From JANNWF01 sp038205755 (GTDB lineage: Bacteria > Pseudomonadota > Gammaproteobacteria > Xanthomonadales > Xanthomonadaceae), in NCBI GenBank assembly GCA_038205755.1, contig JBBRBN010000029.1:1-43919 (forward strand): a stretch of DNA of 43,919 nt, written 5' to 3'. The notes beneath the pieces were generated by a model. That model worked only from the letters and a program-made list of their open reading frames with translations, searched no databases and was not told the DNA's origin. Positions 1 to 6,559 of this stretch are shown here, in pieces. A program made the translations under genes and the position numbers. Positions within the stretch are counted from its first letter, which is position 1. Each line of letters begins with the position of its first letter.

Positions 1-214
1 GTCGGGGCCGGGGGGGCGGTCCCGGCGTCGGTTTATGGGGGGGTCATAATGGGCGGCACCCGTGCGGCACCCTAGCGGGGGTTGGGCGCGCGGCCCGGGG
101 GTCTGGGGTGGCCGCCCTACTGGCCTAGGCGCCGCGGGGCGCTCCTACCAAAACGCGCGGCATCGCGCCGAGTGGGGCTTCTACAGAGGCATGACGCTGC
201 AGACTTCATCGGAC
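1..214. other. G-rich window edge with REP-like fragments, no gene
   Basis: No credible gene is seen. The first 120 bases are unusually G-rich, with several G homopolymer runs, and differ from the rest of the window. Around 129-188 there are two degraded copies of the REP-like motif found again at 1605-1745 (catcgcgccgag..ggcg.tcctac). The stretch lies just downstream of argB. Confidence 0.5.
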
Positions 215-1522
215 TCAGCTCTTCAATGTCGCCGGCCGCGTGCGGCAGTGCTCGACGGCAACGCGCACCTCGTCCAGATCTGCCAGGCCGTACCAGAAGA
301 CGTTCCATTTTTCGCCCTTGATACAGCCGTCGGACTCGGCGAAATAAAAGTCGTTGATGGCGTTACCGGGCCGGGCGCGCCAGAACAGGCGCGGCGTCTC
401 CTGACGCATCGCGAGCCACGCCGCCCGCCCCAGACCCTCGCCCTGGGCGTCATCACTGACCGCAAACTTGTCCAGATGTGGGATGCCGTTCTCGAGGGTG
501 AGGATCAGGGCCGCCCGATAGTGCTGGCTGGCGTAGACGCGCCAGGGCTTGGTGCGCTCGAAGTAGTCGGCCTTCAGCTTGCGCCCAAAGCTGGACTCGA
601 TCAGCGACTTGAGCCGGGCTACGTCGACCTTTTTCCACGAGGTCACGCAGCGCACGCTCTCACCGCGTCGCACCAGGGTGCCCGAGCCGCGGTGCGTGAA
701 CAGCTCCTTGGCCAGTTCGTCGGGACGCGTGATCGACACTGAAGAAGAAGGCGGCAGCTGCATCAGCAGGGCGTGGATCTGCTCGATCTTCACCTTCATG
801 CCGGAGTGCAGCCAGGGCTGCTGGATCAGGTCGGCGTACTCGGTGCTCAGGTTGATCGAGTCGATCACCCTGCCCTCACCGTCGAGCAGGCCGCCGGTGC
901 CGGTGAGAAAGATGATCTTGTAGGGCTGCAGGGTCTTGACCAGCTCGTTGGCGGCCCAGTCGGCGTTGACGTTGAGAATTTGACCTCCGACGGTCTCCGC
1001 CAACGAGGTGATCACCGGGATCGAGCCGACCTTGATCGCCGCGTCAATCGCCTCGGTGCGCACCGCCTGCACCTTGCCGACCAGCCCGTAGGTGCGGCGC
1101 CCGAGAAAGTCGGCCTCGAAGACACCGCCGGTGATCGAGGTGGCGCGCACGCCCTGCACCTGCAGCGCCTCCACCAGCAGCAAGTTCTCGCGCTGTGAGA
1201 TCCGACGCACCACGGCCAGCCCTTCCGGCGAGGTGTAGCGCAGTCCGTTGACGGTGCGCTTATCGATCCCCGCCGCCTGCATCTCGGCATCCAGCTGCGG
1301 CCCGGCGCCGTGGATGACGATTGGCGTCAAGCCGACCTGCTGCAGGAAGGCCAGCGACGACACCAGCGCGTCGAGATCGTCGCGCAGGATGGCGCCCCCG
1401 ACCTTGACCACCGCAAAGCGCGCCGCGTCGACCTGCGAGAAGCGCTTCAGATATTGCTGGATTTCCTTGGCGCTGCCCATGTTGGACAGCAGGCGGACGA
1501 TGGTCGGGCGCAGCTCTTTCAT
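215..1522 (-). CDS. argB: Acetylglutamate kinase with C-terminal N-acetyltransferase (DUF619/NAT) domain
   Basis: The 435-residue protein phosphorylates N-acetylglutamate in arginine synthesis and probably also makes N-acetylglutamate. The N-terminal amino-acid-kinase domain (about 25-290) has the KVGGAILRDD nucleotide loop, the VIHGAGPQLD substrate loop and NVNADWAANELV. The C-terminal part (about 295-435) is a GNAT-like NAT domain with AVSDDAQGEGLGRAAW and NDFYFAESDGC. This kinase-synthase fusion is the Xanthomonas type, related to vertebrate N-acetylglutamate synthase. It is the last arg gene visible on the minus strand, 262 bp after argE', a gap filled with REP repeats. Identification is very secure. 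The synthase activity is inferred from the domain. Confidence 0.95.
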   Translation of the reverse strand: MKELRPTIVRLLSNMGSAKEIQQYLKRFSQVDAARFAVVKVGGAILRDDLDALVSSLAFLQQVGLTPIVIHGAGPQLDAEMQAAGIDKRTVNGLRYTSPEGLAVVRRISQRENLLLVEALQVQGVRATSITGGVFEADFLGRRTYGLVGKVQAVRTEAIDAAIKVGSIPVITSLAETVGGQILNVNADWAANELVKTLQPYKIIFLTGTGGLLDGEGRVIDSINLSTEYADLIQQPWLHSGMKVKIEQIHALLMQLPPSSSVSITRPDELAKELFTHRGSGTLVRRGESVRCVTSWKKVDVARLKSLIESSFGRKLKADYFERTKPWRVYASQHYRAALILTLENGIPHLDKFAVSDDAQGEGLGRAAWLAMRQETPRLFWRARPGNAINDFYFAESDGCIKGEKWNVFWYGLADLDEVRVAVEHCRTRPATLKS

Positions 1523-1599
1523 GGCGGTGTCGGATCAGGGAGACATCAGTGGGTTGGACGCACCGCACGCTGCGGCGATCGGGAGCCGGAAACCATTGC

Positions 1600-1750
1600 G
1601 CCGAAAAGCATCGCGCCGAGCGGCGCTCCTACAAGGGCAACAGCAGCGCTCGCCGCGATGCTCCAGGCTTTTGTAAAGCGCCGCTCGCCGCGATGTTGTT
1701 GCGAACCAGGAAGCATCGCGCCGTGCGGCGCGCCTACAAGGACACGAGCA
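1600..1750. repeat. Cluster of REP-like repeats between argE' and argB
   Basis: At least four related copies of a short partly palindromic motif lie here: catcgcgccgagcggcgctcctacaag at 1608-1634, inverted copies with gcgctcgccgcgatg near 1648 and 1680, and catcgcgccgtgcggcgcgcctacaag at 1714-1740. The motif resembles the GTAGGAGC-type REP sequences common in pseudomonads and xanthomonads. They sit inside an operon, in the 262-bp argE'-argB gap, so they will be in the transcript and could act as mRNA stem-loops or decay barriers. Confidence 0.75.
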
Positions 1751-1784
1751 TCGCGGATTGCCCCCTTGTGGTGACGGCGAGGCA

Positions 1785-2867
1785 TCAGGCCAGCATGTGT
1801 GTCACCGCGCGGGCATAGGCGTGGAGCTGATCGAGGGCGACCCATTCATCGGCCGTGTGAGCCTGGGCAATATCGCCGGGGCCGAACACCAGTGCGGTCA
1901 TGCCGGCGGCGGAAAACAGCGAGGCTTCGGTCCAGAAGTCCACTGCGTTCCCGATCGGCAGGCCGAGCGAGTCGGCCAGGTCGCGCGCGGCAAGGCGGCG
2001 CGTTTCGGCGTCGAAACTGTCGCCTGCCGGCAACGCAGGTCCACGAAACGTTTCAGTGTAGTAGCTCAACATCTGCGGATCGGCGCAGTCGCGAAACAGC
2101 GCGTGCAGCGAATCCACGGCGTGCGAGGGCAAGGGTCGAAAGCCAAAGCGCAGCTCACAGGCTGGCGCAATCATGTTGGCCTTGATCCCGCCGTCGATGC
2201 GGCCGATGTTGAAGCGCAGGCCAGTGAGGCCACCGAAGCGGTCCTGCGCCATGCCCTCGACCTGCCGGACGGCCCTGGTTCCCCAGCGGATCGCCTCATG
2301 CACGGCGCTGTCGGCGATCGCATCCGGCGCCGAGGCGTGACCGGCATGACCCTTCAGTCGCAGCAGCACCGAGCTGATTCCGCGATGCGCCAGCACCGCC
2401 TCGGCGCCGGTCGGCTCGGCGACGATAGCCGCCTCGAAGCCGTGCTTCCTGGCCAGAAAGGCGGCGATGCAGCGGGCATCGTTGGCCTCCTCGTCGGTGG
2501 TGAAAAGAAACGCCGCAGCGCCGGTGGTGTGCGCCGCAGCAGCGAGCAGCCCGGCCGCCGCACCCTTGATATCGCAGGCGCCCAGCCCGATCGCGTGTCC
2601 GTCTACCACCCGCAGACGATGCGGATCGGCGCTCCAATGCGGCGAGTCCGGGACGGTATCCATATGCACGTTGAACACCTGCCGCGGTGAGCCTCGTACC
2701 GCCAGCAAAGACACCGCCCCGGCGCCGTGATCGGTCACATCGATATGAAACCCCGACAGCTGCTCGCGCAGGTAGTCGAACATGCCGCCGGTACCGATGA
2801 CGCGCGGCGGATTGCGGGTGTCGAAGGCGACCAGGTGTTCGAGGTGGTTGAGGACGATGGGGAGCAT
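1785..2867 (-). CDS. argE': N-acetylcitrulline deacetylase (ArgE', M20 metallopeptidase family)
   Basis: The 360-residue M20-family deacetylase has the expected metal-site series: VHMDTVPD (HxD), GACDIKGAAAG (bridging Asp), TTDEEAND (catalytic Glu and metal Glu), the EPTG.AE.VLAHRG segment, and a C-terminal AHTADEW histidine. In xanthomonads this paralogue removes acetate from N-acetylcitrulline. The neighbouring N-acetylornithine carbamoyltransferase makes that assignment much more likely than a plain acetylornithine deacetylase. The ATG lies only 3-4 bp from a 131-bp tetranucleotide tract, and no Shine-Dalgarno sequence is visible in front of it, so its translation start signal is odd. Next gene downstream is argB. 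Confidence 0.9.
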   Translation of the reverse strand: MLPIVLNHLEHLVAFDTRNPPRVIGTGGMFDYLREQLSGFHIDVTDHGAGAVSLLAVRGSPRQVFNVHMDTVPDSPHWSADPHRLRVVDGHAIGLGACDIKGAAAGLLAAAAHTTGAAAFLFTTDEEANDARCIAAFLARKHGFEAAIVAEPTGAEAVLAHRGISSVLLRLKGHAGHASAPDAIADSAVHEAIRWGTRAVRQVEGMAQDRFGGLTGLRFNIGRIDGGIKANMIAPACELRFGFRPLPSHAVDSLHALFRDCADPQMLSYYTETFRGPALPAGDSFDAETRRLAARDLADSLGLPIGNAVDFWTEASLFSAAGMTALVFGPGDIAQAHTADEWVALDQLHAYARAVTHMLA

Positions 2868-2870
2868 GGG

Positions 2871-3001
2871 GTTGGATGGATGGATGGTTGGTTGGTTGGT
2901 TGGATGGATGGTTGGATGGTTGGTTGGTTGGATGGTTGGTTGGTTGGATGGATGGTTGGATGGATGGTTGGTTGGTTGGATGGTTGGTTGGATGGTTGGT
3001 T
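2871..3001. repeat. Tetranucleotide (GGTT/GGAT) microsatellite before argE'
   Basis: About 32 units of GGTT or GGAT follow one another with almost no other bases. On the plus strand, which is the template strand for the arg operon, paired Gs recur every four bases, so two-tier G-quadruplexes are possible. The tract fills most of the 165-bp argG-argE' gap and ends 3 bp before the argE' start. Confidence 0.95.
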
Positions 3002-3003
3002 TC

Positions 3004-3024
3004 GGGACTCGAGTCCCGAGTCCC
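3004..3024. repeat. GGGACTC heptamer palindrome after argG
   Basis: One GGGACTC unit is followed by two inverted units (GAGTCCC GAGTCCC), giving the perfect 14-bp palindrome GGGACTCGAGTCCC at 3004-3017. The same heptamer forms longer tracts at 4236-4267 and 4353-4380. Confidence 0.9.
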
Positions 3025-3032
3025 GACGTGCC

Positions 3033-4292
3033 TCAGTCCCAGCTCCCCCCATTCACCTGCGCCCACAGCGTCGAGCTCATGCCGTACAGCTTGATGAAGC
3101 CTTCTGCCTCGGCGACGCCCCAGTCGGCGGTCTGGGCGTAGGTGGCGCCTTTGGCGGTCAGGATATGCGGTGAACGCACAGCAACGGCATCGACTCTGCC
3201 GCCGGCGGTTTCCAACACCACCTCGCCGCTGACGCAGCGCTGCGACGAGGCCAGGAATGCTTCCAGATCGGCCTTCAGCGGGTCGTGGAAGAAGCCCTCG
3301 TAGACCAGCTCGACCCACTTGCGCGCGACGTCGGGCTTGTAGCGGTTCTGCTGCTTGCTGAGCACGCACTCCTCCAGCGCCCGGTGCGCGGCGAGCAGGG
3401 CGATCAGGCCTGGCGCTTCGTACACGATGCGGCCCTTCAGCCCGATGGTGGTGTCGCCGGTGTAAACGCCGCGGCCCACGCCGTAAGCGGCAAACTGGCT
3501 GTTGAGCCGAGCCAGCAGCGCCGCGCCTTCGAGCGCCTCACCATCCAGGGCCACCGCTACACCGCGCTCGAACCGGACCACGACGCGCAGCGGCTGTTGC
3601 GGCCAGTCGGCGCGCGGCGCGCACCAGCCGCGGGCGCCCTCGCCGGGCGCCTCCCAGCGATCCACTTCACCGCCCGAAAGCGTCAGACCGAGCAGATTCT
3701 CGTTAATCGTGTAGGCCTTCTGCTTGGCGCGGACGCCGAAGCCGAGCTTCTCGAGATAGGCCTGCTCATAGGCGCGAACTTCGGTGTGCTCCTTCTGGAT
3801 CTCGCGAATCGGCGCCACTATCTCGAACTCGCCCTGCGCCTTCACCGCCAGGTCAAACCGCACCTGATCGTTGCCCATCCCGGTGCAGCCGTGGGCAATA
3901 GCGCGGGTGCCCAGTTCGGCACAGCGCGCCAGAGCCGCATCGACGATCAGATAGCGGTCCGACACCAGCAGCGGGTACTGGCCCTGATAGCCCTCGCCGG
4001 CCCAGATGAAGGGCTTGACGAAGCCATTCCAGATCGCCGGCCCACCGTCCACGGTAACGTGGCTGGCGACACCGAGTTCAGCCGCACGCGCTTCGATGAA
4101 GGCCCGCTCCTCGGCATCGACGCCGCCGGTGTCGGCGAACACGGTGTGCACTGCCCAGCCGCGTGCCTGCAGATAAGGCACGCAGAAGCTGGTGTCGAGC
4201 CCGCCGGAGAAGGCGAGGACGATGGGGCGGGCGCCGGGACTCGGGACTCGGGACTCGGGACTCGGGAGGTGGGCCGGTTCGGACTGCGACAT
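3033..4292 (-). CDS. argG: Argininosuccinate synthase with repeat-encoded N-terminus
   Basis: The 419-residue enzyme condenses citrulline and aspartate with ATP. The family core begins at about residue 24 with IVLAFSGGLDTSFCVPYL, the PP-loop (SGGLDTS) that binds ATP. Further conserved stretches are FADTGGVDAEER, HGCTGMGNDQVRF and YTGDTTIGLKGR. Residues 9-19 are encoded by a GGGACTC heptamer tract. There is no ATG, GTG or TTG usable between the tract and the core, so translation must pass through it. The start at 4292 has a possible AGGA about 11 nt upstream. It follows argF' by 54 bp. A gain or loss of one heptamer would shift the frame. Confidence 0.95.
   Translation of the reverse strand: MSQSEPAHLPSPESRVPSPGARPIVLAFSGGLDTSFCVPYLQARGWAVHTVFADTGGVDAEERAFIEARAAELGVASHVTVDGGPAIWNGFVKPFIWAGEGYQGQYPLLVSDRYLIVDAALARCAELGTRAIAHGCTGMGNDQVRFDLAVKAQGEFEIVAPIREIQKEHTEVRAYEQAYLEKLGFGVRAKQKAYTINENLLGLTLSGGEVDRWEAPGEGARGWCAPRADWPQQPLRVVVRFERGVAVALDGEALEGAALLARLNSQFAAYGVGRGVYTGDTTIGLKGRIVYEAPGLIALLAAHRALEECVLSKQQNRYKPDVARKWVELVYEGFFHDPLKADLEAFLASSQRCVSGEVVLETAGGRVDAVAVRSPHILTAKGATYAQTADWGVAEAEGFIKLYGMSSTLWAQVNGGSWD
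4236..4267. repeat. GGGACTC heptamer tract inside the argG start region
   Basis: Four full GGGACTC units plus GGGA. It encodes residues 9-19 of ArgG. On the mRNA it is complementary to the tract at 4353-4380 at the end of argF'. Confidence 0.95.
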
Positions 4293-4346
4293 TTGGACAG
4301 ATCCTGGAGTGCGTGGAGGGTGCGAAGGCGCTTGCGCAAACGGGGA

Positions 4347-5372
4347 CTAATCGAGTCCCGAGTCCCGAGCCCCGAGTCCCGCAAGCCTCACCATCACCGC
4401 CTTCTGCACGTGCAGGCGGTTCTCGGCCTCGTCGATGGCAAAGCAGGCGGGGGAATCCATCACGCCGTCGGTCGCCTTGACGTTGCGCCGCAGCGGCAGG
4501 CAATGACTGAAGACGCCGCCGTTGGTCAACGCCATTTTGGCCTCATCGACGATGAAGTGGCGGTATTGCTCGCGGATCGGCTTCTCATTCTCCCAGTGGC
4601 CAAAGTACGGCAGCGCGCCCCAGCTCTTGGCGTAGACGACGTCGGCGCCGGAGTAGGCCGCTTCGATGTCGTGGCTTACGCGCAGCGAGCCGCCGCTTTC
4701 GGCGACGTTCTGCGCGGCCCAGCCCATGTAGCGTTCGTCGAGCACATAGTCCGGCGTCGGGCACAACAGCGTTACGTCCATGCCCAGCCGGGTGGCAATG
4801 GTCAGCGCCGAGTTGGCAACGGCGGTGTTGAGCGCCTTCGGGTGATAGGTCCAGGTCAGCACGTACTTGCGGCCGCGCAGATCGTTGCCAAAGCGTTCGC
4901 GCAGCGCCAGCGCATGGGCCAGCTCCTGGCACGGATGGGTGATGGTTTCCATGTTGATCACCGGCACGCTGGAATAGCGGGCAAAGCTCTGCAGCACCCG
5001 ATCCTGCCGGTCAACCGACCAGTCAACGAACTTCGGAAATGCCCGCACGCCGATCAGGTCGACATAGCGGCTGAGCACCCGCGCCACTTCCTTGATGTGC
5101 TCCTCGGCTTCGCCGTCCATCACCGTGCCAAGGTCGAATTCGATCGGCCAGGCGTCCTTGCCCGGCGCCAGCACGATGGCGTGGCCGCCAAGCTGGAATG
5201 CGCCCAGCTCGAACGAACTGCGCGTGCGCAGCGATGGGTTGAAGAACATCAACGCGATGCTCTTGCCGCGCAGGTGGTCACCCAGCTTGTCGCGCTTGAA
5301 GGCGGCTGCCTGCTCCAGCAGCGCATCGAGTTCGGCGCGCGTACAGTCCTGGGTGTTCAGAAAATGCTGCAT
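4347..5372 (-). CDS. argF': N-acetylornithine carbamoyltransferase (ArgF')
   Basis: The 341-residue enzyme transfers the carbamoyl group to N-acetylornithine, giving N-acetylcitrulline. The carbamoyl-phosphate motif is FFNPSLRTRSSFE (about residues 43-55, an STRT-like SLRTR). HPCQELAHAL and HCLPLRRNVK are also conserved. Length and sequence fit the Xanthomonas AOTCase group rather than ordinary ornithine transcarbamylase, which agrees with argE' nearby. The last residues (LGARDSGLD) are written by a GGGACTC tract, so the native C-terminus has been replaced or extended by repeat DNA. It is the first structural gene of the minus-strand arg operon, about 110 nt after the leader terminator. Confidence 0.92.
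   Translation of the reverse strand: MQHFLNTQDCTRAELDALLEQAAAFKRDKLGDHLRGKSIALMFFNPSLRTRSSFELGAFQLGGHAIVLAPGKDAWPIEFDLGTVMDGEAEEHIKEVARVLSRYVDLIGVRAFPKFVDWSVDRQDRVLQSFARYSSVPVINMETITHPCQELAHALALRERFGNDLRGRKYVLTWTYHPKALNTAVANSALTIATRLGMDVTLLCPTPDYVLDERYMGWAAQNVAESGGSLRVSHDIEAAYSGADVVYAKSWGALPYFGHWENEKPIREQYRHFIVDEAKMALTNGGVFSHCLPLRRNVKATDGVMDSPACFAIDEAENRLHVQKAVMVRLAGLGARDSGLD
4353..4380. repeat. GAGTCCC heptamer tract at the 3' end of argF'
   Basis: Four GAGTCCC units (one reads GAGCCCC), inverted relative to the tract at 4236-4267. The two tracts could pair in the mRNA over 28 bp with a single G-U wobble, leaving the argG ribosome-binding site and start codon in an 85-nt loop. Confidence 0.95.
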
Positions 5373-5482
5373 CGGTGGGCTCGTATGGAAGGTTTAACGG
5401 GTCAGCAGGTCAATCGAAGCAGCAATCGAATCGGTCACCCGGACTGGCGGGACAGCGCGACAACTGCAGCAGTGGAGTCCAG

Positions 5483-5514
5483 AAACGCAAAGGCCCAGCG
5501 CGGGGGCTGGGCCT
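5483..5514 (-). terminator. Terminator hairpin of a predicted arg attenuator
   Basis: On the minus strand AGGCCCAGC (5514-5506) pairs perfectly with GCTGGGCCT (5499-5491) around a 6-nt loop, followed by TTTGCGTTT. It lies between the leader peptide and argF'. The ascending arm can alternatively pair with GGGGTGGTCT at the end of the leader peptide (5553-5544), so the two structures exclude each other. Confidence 0.7.
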
Positions 5515-5541
5515 GTCGTCGAGGTCGTGCGCCTTGAAAAA

Positions 5542-5616
5542 CTAGACCACCCCGGCGACCGCCACCGCGGTTCGCGCGCGCGAGGTCATGCCGGCCGCCA
5601 GGCGGGCAGTGGTCAT
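5542..5616 (-). CDS. Predicted leader peptide of the arg operon (24 aa)
   Basis: The 24-codon frame begins ATG ACC ACT GCC CGC and ends TSRARTAVAVAGVV followed by TAG. A second in-frame ATG precedes TSRAR. The stop lies 27 nt before a terminator hairpin, the usual layout of ribosome-mediated attenuators. Arg codons 13 and 15 are placed so that a ribosome stalled there would leave the last codons (GGG GTG GTC TAG) free to pair with the terminator arm. A ribosome at the stop codon would cover them. The Ala/Val-rich tail also resembles branched-chain leaders, so the sensed amino acid is uncertain. No strong Shine-Dalgarno is seen; GAG lies 5 nt before the ATG. Upstream TTGCAG and CACGAT, 17 bp apart, could be the promoter. 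Confidence 0.55.
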   Translation of the reverse strand: MTTARLAAGMTSRARTAVAVAGVV

Positions 5617-5702
5617 GATCTCAGCGTTGGAGAAGCAGGTTGGCATGGCCGAATCGTGGCACGCGATGTGCTGCACTGCAATACCAACCTGCGGTCAGCG
5701 CG

Positions 5703-6236
5703 TCAGTCGGCGGGACTCACCGCGACCCGCACCCGCAGTTTGTTCCCCGGGTCGTAGGCCAGGCGCGAGAAGAACACATCGCCCTTGAGCCGATACTCGA
5801 CGTCATAGCCGGCGATGCGGCGCTCTTCACGGTCGACTTCGATGACCCGGCAGCGGCGTTCATTGGATTCGTACTCGCGAACCGGGCCGCCCTGACGCTT
5901 GTCGATATCCCGTCCCACCGCTCCGCCGATGATCGCGCCGGCAACCGTGGCAGCCTTGCGGCCGTCGCCGCCGCCGACCTGGTTGCCAAGCACGCCGCCG
6001 ATGATTGCTCCTGCCACGGTGCCTCCGGCGCCATCGCCGCGACCGCGCTCGCGGTAGACCACCGGCTGCTCGAAGCACTCTTCCTGCGGCTCGCGGAAAC
6101 GCACGGTCTCGTAAACAGGATCAACCCGCAGCACATCCGCATAGCTGAAGCTGACGTTCTCGGCGGCAGCAGCGGCGCCAGGAAAACCAGCGCATCCGGT
6201 CAACAGCAAAAGGGCGAGGCGAACGGGAGGATTCAT
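5703..6236 (-). CDS. Glycine-zipper 2TM-domain surface lipoprotein (17-kDa antigen-like)
   Basis: The 177-residue protein starts at the ATG before NPPVRLALLLLTGCAG, which gives a short signal peptide with lipobox LTGC. An upstream GTG would add 17 residues but spoil the signal peptide. The centre holds two glycine zippers, GGTVAGAIIGGVLGNQVGGG and TVAGAIIGGAVGRDID, typical of the Rickettsia 17-kDa antigen/YMGG family of outer-membrane-associated proteins. The C-terminal part is charged and carries an RRCRVIEVDREERRIAGYDVEY segment similar to other members. It is convergent with neither neighbour and stands alone between the arg leader and cysS. Its role is envelope-related but unknown. Confidence 0.8.
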   Translation of the reverse strand: MNPPVRLALLLLTGCAGFPGAAAAAENVSFSYADVLRVDPVYETVRFREPQEECFEQPVVYRERGRGDGAGGTVAGAIIGGVLGNQVGGGDGRKAATVAGAIIGGAVGRDIDKRQGGPVREYESNERRCRVIEVDREERRIAGYDVEYRLKGDVFFSRLAYDPGNKLRVRVAVSPAD

Positions 6237-6304
6237 GCGCAGTCGGCTCGGCTTATCCAAAGAGGAGGCGGCATTGCAGCACTTCACGCCTGAATCCGGG
6301 CTTT

Positions 6305-6467
6305 AGCCTGCATGTTTCATGAATCTCACGCGCCCTCGCTTGTCTGTTGTCCGCACAAGGGACTTTCCCCAGTCGGTCGTATGGCCCGCTACGCCGCTCC
6401 TTCGGTAGTCCCTTGAGCGAACACTATCCTGCGCGATCATCGCGCGTATTCATGAAACATGCGGGTT
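6305..6467 (-). mobile_element. 163-bp inverted-repeat element, copy A (before cysS)
   Basis: Terminal inverted repeats AGCCTGCATGTTTCATGAAT and ATTCATGAAACATGCGGGTT enclose an internally palindromic body. The reverse complement aligns nearly end to end with copies B (16095-16258) and C (43424-43586). It encodes no protein. It ends about 90 bp upstream of cysS and so lies in or next to its promoter. Confidence 0.8.
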
Positions 6468-6559
6468 GGGAATTCGTTGAGCGGGCCGCTCAGGCTACAC
6501 TTCGGGCTTCATCCCGCTTATCAAGACCGCTCGCTCAGCGACGCGGCGAACCGACCGCC

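Noticed and set aside
3285..5537. 750-codon open frame on the plus strand opposite argG and argF'
   Set aside because: It is antisense to two certain genes and is a by-product of high third-position GC. No domain is recognisable.
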